8,534 nucleotides of DNA from an uncultured Thiotrichaceae bacterium (GTDB lineage: Bacteria > Pseudomonadota > Gammaproteobacteria > Thiotrichales > Thiotrichaceae), in contig CACVAV010000099.1 of the NCBI GenBank assembly GCA_902727945.1, forward strand, positions 1 to 8,534, read 5' to 3'. Shown here in pieces: positions 1 to 6,526 of this stretch. The notes under the pieces were generated by a model. It was not told the DNA's origin, searched no databases, and saw only the letters and a list, made by a program, of their open reading frames with translations. Every line of letters starts with the position of its first letter. Within the stretch, counting starts at the first letter, position 1. Made by a program: the position numbers and the translations under genes.

Positions 1-1
1 T

Positions 2-247
2 CCGGCCAGGTCGAAGCGTATCAACTCAATTATGCAGATGTGTGGGTTTTATGACGAAGCAGGTGAGTTTGCATTCAAAGTGGGTTTGCCCGGTAAAAGT
101 GGTGTTGGTGGTGGAATAATCGCTGTTCATCCGGGTCAGTACTGCATTGCGGTCTGGAGTCCCAAACTGAACCCGAATGGTAATTCACATAAAGGCATGA
201 AGGTACTGGAAGAACTAACCACAAGGACAAATTCCTCCATATTTTGA
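2..247 (+). CDS. glsA: Glutaminase (GlsA family), C-terminal fragment; 5' end outside window
   Basis: This is the end of a serine-dependent, beta-lactamase-fold glutaminase, which hydrolyses L-glutamine to L-glutamate and ammonia in the cytoplasm. The open frame enters from the left edge, so the 82 visible codons are only about a quarter of the usual ~300-residue protein. The family C-terminal signature is plain: an MCGFYDEAGEF segment, then VGLPGKSGVGGGIIAV, then IAVWSP and the NGNSHKG turn, ending in SIF. The GKSGVGGG glycine-rich strand is the most diagnostic part. An internal ATG at 32 lies inside the conserved domain and is not a start. The TGA stop is directly followed by the stop codon of the leftward transporter gene, so no dedicated terminator fits between them. 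The family call is secure; the symbol follows from family membership, and paralogues such as glsA1/glsA2 cannot be separated from this fragment. Confidence 0.93.
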   Translation, partial: PARSKRINSIMQMCGFYDEAGEFAFKVGLPGKSGVGGGIIAVHPGQYCIAVWSPKLNPNGNSHKGMKVLEELTTRTNSSIF

Positions 248-1414
248 TTAGGCAGCCCGCCGCATCAAATAAGCCAACACCAACAAACACGGAATTGCTA
301 TCAACGCCATCGCCATACCCACCGAAAAGTGTGGCGAGTCAGCCAGTAAGCCAACTCCAATCGGGGCCACCAGCATTACAGCCCGCGAGCCAGCGGTCAT
401 CGCACCTAAAGCATTACCTTTGTGACGTTTATCCTGCGCGGCAGCATCATAAATAGACGGAAAAAAGACCGAGATGCCTAATCCTGCCAGCGTCAGGCCC
501 ATATAAATCAGCGGTGTACTATTAACCAGGCAGGCTACTGATAGCCCGGAAATAGCCAATAACACAGCCACTTCAAACATACGTTTTTTGCCGAGCCGTA
601 CCGCCAGAGAATCACCGGATAAACGCCCGGTCACCATACCAACAGTAAACGCGACATAAGCCAGCCCGGCAGCACCAGGTGTCGCTTGTAAATCATCACT
701 CAGGCGGAAGGGCGCCCAGTCGCTGCCAATCATTTCTGGCACAAACGCCACCCCGCCGAGAATGAAAAATACCCATAAACCGATTGGAGTGGCGGACTGT
801 GTTGATACGGAGGCATTAGGATTATCCGGGTGTACCTCGGCATCATCCGAAGCCAGTAAGCCACCACCAACATACCAAAGCCCGATAGCCATTAGTACAG
901 CAGCTCCGGCTAAATGCCAAAGCAGCGGAACAGCTACAGCAGCCATACCCGCCGCAATCAAGCCACCCAACACCGAACCAATACTCCACAAACCATGTAA
1001 ACGACTCATTACAGGTGTGGCGCGCCGGGCGCTCAGATTAGAACCCTGAATATTCATCGCTACATCAACCACGACATCTAACAGCGAGATCATCGCAATA
1101 ATGAGTAATAAGGCGGTAGTCGTGGAGGCCAGACCAATGGCGGGTAAGCAAGCAATCAGTCCCAGAGTACCGAAGATCATCGCACTGCGGGTGCTCAAAG
1201 TACGCATGACCCGCCCGGCAATCGCGCTACCCAATAGGCCACCCAAACTGGCCAATGTAATAATCTGGCCGATAGTGACCAGATCAACATCCAATGCATT
1301 ACGGATTTCAGGCAGGCGTGGAATGTAAGAAGCGGCGACCGCGCCATTAATTAAAAACTGAACTGAAACAGCGCGTAAGGCACGTTGATCCGTGGTCAGC
1401 GTTGCCTTGCTCAT
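248..1414 (-). CDS. MFS transporter, YbjJ-like
   Basis: A 388-residue inner-membrane protein with about twelve hydrophobic segments, the normal size for a major facilitator transporter. The N-terminal half has a loop 2-3 basic motif (GRVMRTLSTR, residues 67-76), and the second half has its counterpart (GRLSGDSLAVRLGKKR, 263-278). A polar central loop lies at about 187-209. Helix 4 carries two aspartates in LLDVVVDVAMNIQG (111-124), the place where E. coli YbjJ has EVAINVEG. MSRLHGLWSIGSVLGG (136-151) and the SDWAPF / AYVAFTVGM stretches (231-260) also parallel YbjJ. The substrate is unknown; sugar or drug efflux would be a guess. The gene starts 21 bp after ygfZ on the same strand, so the two are probably co-transcribed. 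Its ribosome-binding site is weak, and a short inverted repeat lies just upstream. The stop abuts the stop of the converging glutaminase gene. Confidence 0.9.
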   Translation of the reverse strand: MSKATLTTDQRALRAVSVQFLINGAVAASYIPRLPEIRNALDVDLVTIGQIITLASLGGLLGSAIAGRVMRTLSTRSAMIFGTLGLIACLPAIGLASTTTALLLIIAMISLLDVVVDVAMNIQGSNLSARRATPVMSRLHGLWSIGSVLGGLIAAGMAAVAVPLLWHLAGAAVLMAIGLWYVGGGLLASDDAEVHPDNPNASVSTQSATPIGLWVFFILGGVAFVPEMIGSDWAPFRLSDDLQATPGAAGLAYVAFTVGMVTGRLSGDSLAVRLGKKRMFEVAVLLAISGLSVACLVNSTPLIYMGLTLAGLGISVFFPSIYDAAAQDKRHKGNALGAMTAGSRAVMLVAPIGVGLLADSPHFSVGMAMALIAIPCLLVLAYLMRRAA

Positions 1415-1417
1415 CGG

Positions 1418-1432
1418 CAGGTAATCAACCTG
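1418..1432 (-). promoter_or_regulatory. Small inverted repeat over the ribosome-binding region of the MFS gene
   Basis: On the minus strand CAGGT-TGATT-ACCTG forms a 5-bp stem with a 5-nt loop. It ends 3 nt before the MFS start codon and includes the only purine-rich (AGGT) stretch that could serve as a ribosome-binding site. It lies in the 21-bp gap after ygfZ. A stem this short may occur by chance; control of translation is an inference. Confidence 0.2.
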
Positions 1433-1435
1433 TAC

Positions 1436-2461
1436 CTAATCAGTTTCTAATGAATAAGGCAGGTCAAGTACCGTCACAGCATAACCGTCCAGGGTCAGTT
1501 CATTAGCCACTTCAGCTGTTTTCATCACCGCCAGCACTTCCACCTTACCGTCCGGATTAAGCGCGGTATTAAGTACTTTACCGGCTTCAGTACCTCCGGC
1601 ATTTTTAACCACAGTGCCGATAGCGGGTTGTTCAACTGAATCAATAGCCAACCGGTAAGTCATGCGCTTGTTTTTACCCAGGTACTTCAATCGTGCTACG
1701 ACTTCCTGTCCCGGAAAACAGCCTTTACTAAAGCTAATGGCGTTAGTCAGGTGCAGGTTCATCATTTGCGGAACCCAGGCTTCAGTATTAGCGGCAGTGA
1801 CATGTGGGATACCTGCCTCGACATCATAATAATCCCAGGCACCCCGTCCGACACCGGCAGCATTTACGCCCAGTGCTGTCCAGATTGTTTTAGCAGCGTC
1901 CAGTTCCCCGAAAATCTCAAAGCGGGGTACAGGTGCTGGCTGGCGGATAATAGTGAGGCCGTTCGACTGGATTACATCCATCGGTTTCATCGGTATTGTG
2001 CCAATAATATCAGCGAGTCGTTCTTCGCCACCCGGATCACTATAGCCAAAATGCACCAGGCTATCCGTGGCATTTTCCAGCGAAACCTGAGAACGCATCA
2101 CAAACATGCGCAGGCGCTTGAGTACCGGCTCCAATATGTCATTGGATAGTGAAAGGTAGTAAGTGCCCTGGCGTAAAGCTATTTGGAATGTGCTAATCGC
2201 ACGGCCTTTGGGTGAGCTGTAAGAACTGAGTTGAGCCTGTGTATCGCTGACTTGCTGAAGGTCGTTACTTAACTGGCCTTGCAGGAAGGTTTCAGTATCG
2301 CTGCCACTGGCACTGATCACACCGATATGTGAGAGGTCACAAAGAATTGCACCCTGAGGTGGGATACGGCGTTCTCTTTCAGGGTTGCCAAAGTGAAGTA
2401 AGGTGTTTGCGTCGAATTCTGCGCCGCGATCGACAAGAAATTGTTTCCAGTCCGGTTTCAT
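1436..2461 (-). CDS. ygfZ: YgfZ/GcvT-family folate-binding protein (Fe-S cluster assembly or repair factor)
   Basis: A 341-residue cytoplasmic protein of the aminomethyltransferase-fold YgfZ family, whose E. coli member uses folate to help assemble or maintain certain Fe-S enzymes such as the MiaB-type radical-SAM proteins. The diagnostic motif KGCFPGQE is at residues 246-253 with the conserved cysteine at 248, followed by the family's VARLKYLGKNKR. Upstream, the GCxxLSxxGVI-like (CDLSHIGVISASG) and FLQGQLSNDL segments match the N-terminal domain. I chose the ATG at 2461. It has AAGGA nine bases upstream and begins at MKPDWKQF, whereas the in-frame ATG at 2482 (seven residues longer) has only a poor site. 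The gene lies behind a strong hairpin that follows the isomerase gene and precedes the MFS gene by 21 bp. Confidence 0.93.
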   Translation of the reverse strand: MKPDWKQFLVDRGAEFDANTLLHFGNPERERRIPPQGAILCDLSHIGVISASGSDTETFLQGQLSNDLQQVSDTQAQLSSYSSPKGRAISTFQIALRQGTYYLSLSNDILEPVLKRLRMFVMRSQVSLENATDSLVHFGYSDPGGEERLADIIGTIPMKPMDVIQSNGLTIIRQPAPVPRFEIFGELDAAKTIWTALGVNAAGVGRGAWDYYDVEAGIPHVTAANTEAWVPQMMNLHLTNAISFSKGCFPGQEVVARLKYLGKNKRMTYRLAIDSVEQPAIGTVVKNAGGTEAGKVLNTALNPDGKVEVLAVMKTAEVANELTLDGYAVTVLDLPYSLETD

Positions 2462-2492
2462 CAGGAGGTTTCCTTTAAGCATTTCTGAATGG

Positions 2493-2536
2493 AAAAGTGG
2501 CCGGAATAACGATGTGAAAGTGTTATTCCGGCCACT
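2493..2536 (-). terminator. Perfect 15-bp hairpin with T4 tail between the isomerase gene and ygfZ
   Basis: The arms are 2496-2510 (AGTGGCCGGAATAAC) and 2522-2536 (its exact complement), with an 11-nt loop. Read on the minus strand, the hairpin begins 17 bases after the isomerase stop and is followed by TTTTCC, the layout of a Rho-independent terminator. On the plus strand no T run follows, so it should act in one direction only. Only about 30 bp separate it from the ygfZ start, so it may work as a partial terminator or attenuator inside a larger operon. The structure is seen directly; its efficiency is inferred. Confidence 0.8.
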
Positions 2537-2553
2537 GATGAGTCCGGGGAGTA

Positions 2554-3450
2554 CTAGCTATCAGACTTCTCTTCTTCCCCGGCTTCTTCTTTATCTTCTT
2601 TTTCGTCTGCCTTTGGTGCTTCAGCTGCTTTCTCTTTCATCAGCACTTTAACATCAGCATCAGCCCGCAGTTTTTCCATGTATTCCAGCATTTCCTTCTG
2701 CTCAAGCTGACGCTTTAGCTGTGGTTTCATGCTGTCCAGCTCAGGCAGTTTCACATCACGCTGCTCTTCCAGCTTGATAACGTGCCAGCCGAATTGTGTT
2801 TCTACCGGTGCAGGGCTAACGTCGCCTGCTTTCATCGCCACTACTGCTTCAGAAAAAGGCTTAACCATGCTTTGTGGTTTGAACCAGCCTAAATCACCAC
2901 CTTTCGGGCCTGACGGGCCGGTTGACTTTTCTTTTGCCAGCTCAGCAAAGTCTTTACCGTCAGCCAGTTCTTTAACCAGCGCTTTGCCTTCCTCTTCTGT
3001 TTTCACCAGAATGTGACGGGCTTTGTATTCAGTTTTTGGCATGTCCTTAATGCGTTCATCGTAGACAGCTTTGATGTCTTCATCAGAGATTTCTAAAGAG
3101 CCTGCTTTTTCCTGCATCCAGGTATTAAGGATCAGTTTATCAGCAAAGTTCTCAACTTTGGCCTTAACGTCTTCGCGTTCCCCCAAGCCTGATTTCTTAG
3201 CTTCCTGTCGGGCAATTTCAGTGGCAATCAGGTCGTCTAACAGTGCTTTTTCATCTATTTGTGCACCGGGACGGGAACGCTTAGCCATTTCGATGACAGC
3301 ATCCAGTGTGCCGCGCTTGAGGTCGGTGCCATTAACAATAGCAACGAGTTCATCCGCAGCTTCCGCTTGCTTTTCTTCAGCTATAACAGGAAAAGCAAGA
3401 GATAGCCCGATTAAACTGCTTGCGATTAGTGAGTTAGTTTTGTTTCGCAT
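2554..3450 (-). CDS. Secreted parvulin-type (PpiC/PrsA/SurA-like) peptidyl-prolyl isomerase
   Basis: A 298-residue exported foldase, probably periplasmic, that isomerises X-Pro bonds in proteins folding outside the membrane. Residues 1-24 are a signal peptide: basic MRNK, a hydrophobic core, and an Ala at 24 before EE (VIA|EE). A SurA/PrsA-like helical chaperone region follows, including the VAIVNGTDL start. One parvulin domain runs from YKARHILVK (142-150) through GPKGGDLGWF (181-190) to FGWHVIKLEE (220-229). The last ~30 residues are a Lys/Glu/Ala-rich tail, probably disordered. No lipobox Cys is present, so it is not a lipoprotein. The ATG at 3450 is the start: AAGGA lies seven bases upstream, and the in-frame TTG at 3465 would add five residues ahead of the signal peptide and overlaps the yciI stop. 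It starts 11 bp after yciI, with its ribosome-binding site overlapping the yciI stop codon, so translation is probably coupled. Confidence 0.93.
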   Translation of the reverse strand: MRNKTNSLIASSLIGLSLAFPVIAEEKQAEAADELVAIVNGTDLKRGTLDAVIEMAKRSRPGAQIDEKALLDDLIATEIARQEAKKSGLGEREDVKAKVENFADKLILNTWMQEKAGSLEISDEDIKAVYDERIKDMPKTEYKARHILVKTEEEGKALVKELADGKDFAELAKEKSTGPSGPKGGDLGWFKPQSMVKPFSEAVVAMKAGDVSPAPVETQFGWHVIKLEEQRDVKLPELDSMKPQLKRQLEQKEMLEYMEKLRADADVKVLMKEKAAEAPKADEKEDKEEAGEEEKSDS

Positions 3451-3457
3451 TATTATT

Positions 3458-3462
3458 TCCTT
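3458..3462 (-). promoter_or_regulatory. Ribosome-binding site (AAGGA) of the isomerase gene, overlapping the yciI stop codon
   Basis: Minus-strand TGAAGGA places a Shine-Dalgarno core on the yciI TGA stop, with seven bases to the ATG at 3450. This fixes the isomerase start and suggests translational coupling between the two genes. Confidence 0.7.
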
Positions 3463-3767
3463 CAAGGTAAAACTTTTTTAAACGGTTTAACACTGACAGT
3501 TTTATAGACGCCAGCGTTCAAATAAGGATCAGCTTCTGCCCATTTTTGTGCGGTTTGTAATGAATCAAACTCTGCAATAATGACGCTTCCACTGAATCCG
3601 GCACTGCCCGGATCTTCGGAATCAACCAGCGGATTCGGGCCTGCCACAATCAGCCTGCCTTCATCCCGCAATTTGTGCAGGCGATCTAAGTGAGCAGGTC
3701 GCGCAGCTAGTCTTTTGTCCAGACTATCTTCAACGTCTTCAGCCACGATAGTATAAAGCATGGTCAT
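3462..3767 (-). CDS. yciI: YciI family protein
   Basis: A 101-residue cytoplasmic protein with the ferredoxin-like (dimeric alpha/beta barrel) YciI fold. It is nearly collinear with E. coli YciI: MLYTIVAED, RPAHLDRLHKLRDEGRL, AGPNPLVDSEDPGSAGF, VIIAEF, ADPYLNAGVY and the C-terminal SVKPFKK are all recognisable. The His (in RPAHL) and Asp (in VDSEDPG) positions considered important in the family are kept. The precise reaction is not established; enzymatic or binding roles have been proposed from structure. The ATG at 3767 has AGAGG only four bases away, while the ATG at 3761 (MLYT...) matches the E. coli start and has ten bases' spacing, so the real protein may be two residues shorter. It is the first gene of the leftward block and is divergent from yciO. 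The septation gene yciB/ispZ often found near yciI is not adjacent here. Confidence 0.95.
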   Translation of the reverse strand: MTMLYTIVAEDVEDSLDKRLAARPAHLDRLHKLRDEGRLIVAGPNPLVDSEDPGSAGFSGSVIIAEFDSLQTAQKWAEADPYLNAGVYKTVSVKPFKKVLP

Positions 3768-3823
3768 TTACCCTCTGATGTAGTCATCCAATAATCTACG
3801 GTTTGTCTGCCCCAAGGCGCATT

Positions 3824-3843
3824 CAAACACAATATGGTGTTTG
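3824..3843. promoter_or_regulatory. Inverted repeat CAAACAC-N6-GTGTTTG in the yciI/yciO divergent region
   Basis: Two perfect 7-base arms (3824-3830 and 3837-3843) flank six bases. Read toward yciI, the six central bases are CATATT, which could be a -10 box with TTGTTT 17 bases upstream. A dimeric regulator binding the arms would then cover the promoter. The symmetry is seen; the operator role and the promoter match (weak -35) are inference. Confidence 0.4.
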
Positions 3844-3883
3844 CTGGTAATGAAAACAAGTTTATTCGCTGTATTTCTTAATC

Positions 3884-3912
3884 TTAACCTGTAAAATCGC
3901 GCTTTTTATACG
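3884..3912 (+). promoter_or_regulatory. Candidate sigma-70 promoter of yciO
   Basis: TTAACC (3884-3889) and TATACG (3907-3912) are separated by 17 bases, each with four of six consensus bases. Transcription would begin at about 3919, only a few bases before the yciO ATG, giving a very short or nearly leaderless message. The -10 box lies inside the palindrome at 3901-3921. Confidence 0.35.
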
Positions 3913-3921
3913 ATAAAAAGC
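3901..3921. promoter_or_regulatory. 21-bp palindrome directly upstream of yciO
   Basis: GCTTTTTAT (3901-3909) and ATAAAAAGC (3913-3921) are perfect complements around ACG, ending two bases before the yciO ATG. It covers both the candidate -10 box and the only purine-rich ribosome-binding stretch. It could be an operator or, if transcribed, a hairpin over the translation start. The pairing is certain; the function is inferred. Confidence 0.45.
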
Positions 3922-3923
3922 TC

Positions 3924-4550
3924 ATGAGTCAGTATTTTGAAGTACATCCGGATAACCCGCAAAAGCGGTTACTGAAGCAGGCCGTACAGATTATCCGTGA
4001 TGGTGGCGTTGTCGTCTACCCGACTGACTCCAGCTACGCCATCGGTTGCCATTTGGGCGATAAGTCCGCTATGGAACGTATCCACCGTATCCGTCGCCTG
4101 GATAAAAATCATAATTTCACCTTGGTTTGTCGGGATTTAGGGGAAATTGCAACCTATGCACAGGTTGATAATATTAACTATCGCCTGATGAAATCCTTAA
4201 CGCCGGGGCCGTACACTTTTATTCTTAAAGCCACCCGGGAAGTTCCCCGCCGCTTACAGAACCCAAAGCGTAAGACTATCGGGTTACGTATTCCTGATAA
4301 TGTGATTACTCAGGAGTTTCTGGGGGAGCTGAATGAGCCGATCATGTCCAGTACCTTAATTATGCCGGGTGAGGATTTGCCGATGACTGACCCCTACCAG
4401 ATACGTTTGTACCTGGAGCATGAAGTGGATTTAATCATTGATGGCGGTTTTTCAGGGTATCAGCCGAGCACAGTCGTTGATTTAATGGGCGAACGGCCAG
4501 AGATACTACGTGAAGGCAGTGGCCCGATTGATTGGCTGGTGGAGCACTAA
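3924..4550 (+). CDS. yciO: YciO, Sua5/YciO/YrdC/YwlC-family protein
   Basis: A 208-residue cytoplasmic protein of the Sua5/TsaC fold. TsaC and Sua5 make threonylcarbamoyl-AMP for the t6A37 modification of ANN-decoding tRNAs; YciO is the related subfamily whose own role is less certain. Nearly every block of E. coli YciO is present: MSQYFEVHPDNPQKRL, VVVYPTDSSYAIGC (29-42), RIRRLDKNHNFTLVCRDL (55-72), TPGPYTFILKAT (93-104), KRKTIGLRIPDN (115-126), and the STVVD / REGSG nucleotide-site strands (182-186, 196-200). Length equals that of E. coli YciO, and the extra C-terminal Sua5 domain is absent. It heads the rightward gene group. The next gene begins at the base after its stop, with a ribosome-binding site (GGAG) inside the yciO 3' end, so the two are probably coupled. 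The start has only a weak AAAAG ahead of it. Confidence 0.95.
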   Translation: MSQYFEVHPDNPQKRLLKQAVQIIRDGGVVVYPTDSSYAIGCHLGDKSAMERIHRIRRLDKNHNFTLVCRDLGEIATYAQVDNINYRLMKSLTPGPYTFILKATREVPRRLQNPKRKTIGLRIPDNVITQEFLGELNEPIMSSTLIMPGEDLPMTDPYQIRLYLEHEVDLIIDGGFSGYQPSTVVDLMGERPEILREGSGPIDWLVEH

Positions 4551-5216
4551 GTGGATATTGAACGAATTATTTTTCTGATTACGGCGGGAGCTATTCCGGT
4601 TTTGTTCGCGATTACTTTGCATGAAGTGGCGCATGGCTGGGTGGCCAACAAGCTGGGTGACAGCACGTCTAAAATGCTGGGTCGTTTGACCATCAATCCG
4701 ATTAAACATATTGATCCGATCGGCACGATTGCTTTACCCATTGGTATGGTAGTGATGTCGTTGGCGACAACAGGCACGCCTATGGCCTTCGGCTGGGCAA
4801 AACCCATTCCGGTTAATACCCGCAATCTTAAGCAGCCGCGTCGTGACATGGCTGTCGTCGCTATCGCCGGGCCGTTGTCTAATCTGATCATGGCTGTCTT
4901 CTGGACATTGGTAATGATCATTACCCTGAATGTGATTAGTGATGAGGGTATAGCCCGTGGATTTTATACGATGGCTCAGATTGGCGTAGTGTTTAATCTG
5001 ATTCTGATGGTGTTGAATCTGTTACCGTTACCGCCATTAGATGGTGGGCGGGTGCTGGCTGGGCTGGTACCAAGATCGACGGCGGACATGCTTGATCGGA
5101 TTGAGCCTTATGGTTTTATGATTCTGATTGCCCTATTGTTTCTGGGGGTGCTGGATCAGGTGATCGGGCCGGTGATCGGGGCTTTTTATAGCCTGCTAAT
5201 GGGGCTGGTGTTTTAA
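4551..5216 (+). CDS. Membrane metalloprotease, site-2-protease family (M50)
   Basis: A 221-residue polytopic membrane protein with both zinc motifs of M50 intramembrane proteases: HEVAH (24-28) in the first helix and NLLPLPPLDGG (156-166) with the third ligand Asp164. GWAKPIPV (81-88) and AGPLSN (106-111) are the usual family blocks, and hydrophobic segments lie at about 8-24, 58-72, 100-128, 140-160 and 187-220. There is no PDZ domain, unlike RseP, so this is the short form, which often sits next to trpS and scpA in gammaproteobacteria. Its substrate is unknown. The start is GTG at 4551, directly after the yciO TAA, with GGAG six bases upstream. The first internal ATG (residue 42) would remove HEVAH, so the GTG is required. 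Zero-base spacing suggests translation coupled to yciO. Confidence 0.93.
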   Translation: MDIERIIFLITAGAIPVLFAITLHEVAHGWVANKLGDSTSKMLGRLTINPIKHIDPIGTIALPIGMVVMSLATTGTPMAFGWAKPIPVNTRNLKQPRRDMAVVAIAGPLSNLIMAVFWTLVMIITLNVISDEGIARGFYTMAQIGVVFNLILMVLNLLPLPPLDGGRVLAGLVPRSTADMLDRIEPYGFMILIALLFLGVLDQVIGPVIGAFYSLLMGLVF

Positions 5217-5246
5217 GTTGGTACCATTCAGTCTGTTAGATTGGTT

Positions 5247-5252
5247 TATAAT
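5247..5252 (+). promoter_or_regulatory. Candidate -10 box (TATAAT) upstream of trpS
   Basis: A perfect TATAAT sits 47 bases before the trpS start within a very AT-rich 83-bp gap. I find no convincing -35 box at 16-18 bases, so trpS may have its own promoter or may be read from yciO. No intrinsic terminator is visible after the protease gene. Confidence 0.3.
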
Positions 5253-5299
5253 AATGTTATTTAATTTTTAATTTATTTATTAGAGAGTAGGAATATCAA

Positions 5300-6520
5300 G
5301 TGAGTACAACGCCGTCGCAAAATCAGCGTGTCGTTTCGGGTATGCGTCCGACCGGTAAATTACATCTTGGCCATTATCATGGTGTGTTGAAAAACTGGGT
5401 GGACATGCAAATGAACCACGAATGTTTTTTCTTCGTGGCGGACTGGCATGCCCTGACTACTCACTATGAAACACCGGATGGTATTTCCAAGCATGTTGAG
5501 GACATGACCATTGACTGGCTGGCTGCCGGAATTAGTCCGAGTTCTGCTACCGTTTTTGTCCAGTCGCATGTGCCTGAACATGCTGAGTTACATTTATTAT
5601 TGTCGATGATCACGCCGCTGGGCTGGCTGGAGCGCGTGCCGACCTATAAGGATCAGCAGGAAAAACTCAAGGAGATGGATCTGGCAACTTATGGCTTTCT
5701 GGGTTATCCCTTGCTGCAGTCGGCTGACATCCTTATGTATAAGGCTGATATGGTGCCGGTGGGCGAAGATCAGGTGCCACACATTGAGTTGACGCGGGAA
5801 ATAGCCCGGCGTTTTAATCACCTGTACGGGCGTGAACCGGGCTTTGAGGATAAAGCCGAGGCCGCTGCTAATAAGATGGGTAAGAAGTCAGCCCGTCTGT
5901 ACCGTGAGTTACGCAAGCAGTTTCAGGAAAAGGGTGATCAGGAGGCCTTGGAGAAAGCGCAGGCCATGCTGGAAGCGCAACAGAATATTTCTCTCGGCGA
6001 TCGTGAGCGCTTGTTTGGTTACCTGGAGGGTGCCGGAAAAATCATTCTGCCGGAACCGATGGCGGCATTGACGCCCGCTGCAAAAATGCCGGGTTTAGAC
6101 GGACAGAAAATGTCTAAGTCGTATGGGAATACTATTTCCCTGCGTGAAGACCCTAAAGATGTGGAAACTAAAATTCGTAAAATGCCGACTGATCCGGCCC
6201 GCGCCCGCCGTACCGATCCGGGCACACCCGAAAAATGTCCGGTCTGGCAGTTGCATGAAGTTTATTCTAACGATGATGTGCGCAAGTGGGCTGATGAAGG
6301 CTGTCGCTCCGCCGGGATTGGCTGTATTGACTGCAAACAACCGGTGATTGAAGCGGTAAAAGCGGAGTTAGCACCGATTCAGGAGCGCGCCCGTGAGTAT
6401 GAAGAAAATCGCCCGTTGGTGCGTAGTATTCTGCATGAAGGTTCTGAGGCCGCGAGGCAGGTGGCGCGTGAAACATTGGATGGTGTATTGGAAGCTATGC
6501 GTTTTCTGCACCGTGACTAA
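5300..6520 (+). CDS. trpS: Tryptophanyl-tRNA synthetase, long form with four-cysteine motif
   Basis: Class I aminoacyl-tRNA synthetase that activates tryptophan with ATP and charges tRNA(Trp) in the cytoplasm. The HIGH motif is HLGH (22-25) in GMRPTGKLHLGH, and the KMSKS loop is exact (270-274) in DGQKMSKSYGN. At 406 residues it is about 70 longer than E. coli TrpS; the extra length includes a charged segment at about 185-240. Beyond KMSKS it carries cysteines at 313, 335, 342 and 345 (C-x21-C-x6-C-x2-C), very like the C-x22-C-x6-C-x2-C that binds a [4Fe-4S] cluster in Thermotoga maritima TrpRS. A cluster here is inferred from that likeness. The start is GTG with AGGA seven bases upstream; the first ATG (Met15) is too close to HLGH. 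It is followed after 6 bp by scpA. Confidence 0.97.
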   Translation: MSTTPSQNQRVVSGMRPTGKLHLGHYHGVLKNWVDMQMNHECFFFVADWHALTTHYETPDGISKHVEDMTIDWLAAGISPSSATVFVQSHVPEHAELHLLLSMITPLGWLERVPTYKDQQEKLKEMDLATYGFLGYPLLQSADILMYKADMVPVGEDQVPHIELTREIARRFNHLYGREPGFEDKAEAAANKMGKKSARLYRELRKQFQEKGDQEALEKAQAMLEAQQNISLGDRERLFGYLEGAGKIILPEPMAALTPAAKMPGLDGQKMSKSYGNTISLREDPKDVETKIRKMPTDPARARRTDPGTPEKCPVWQLHEVYSNDDVRKWADEGCRSAGIGCIDCKQPVIEAVKAELAPIQERAREYEENRPLVRSILHEGSEAARQVARETLDGVLEAMRFLHRD

Positions 6521-6526
6521 GGTTTC

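Noticed and set aside
1751..2149. 132-codon plus-strand open frame inside ygfZ
   Set aside because: It lies opposite the conserved KGCFPGQE-containing gene and shows no family features; a shadow frame.
3071..3481. 136-codon plus-strand open frame opposite the isomerase and yciI genes
   Set aside because: It is antisense to well-supported genes, its composition is that of a reversed Lys/Glu/Ala-rich frame, and it has no recognisable domain.
4547..4921. 124-codon minus-strand open frame opposite the M50 protease
   Set aside because: The plus strand carries HEVAH and the AGPLSN block in the same bases, so the minus frame is incidental.
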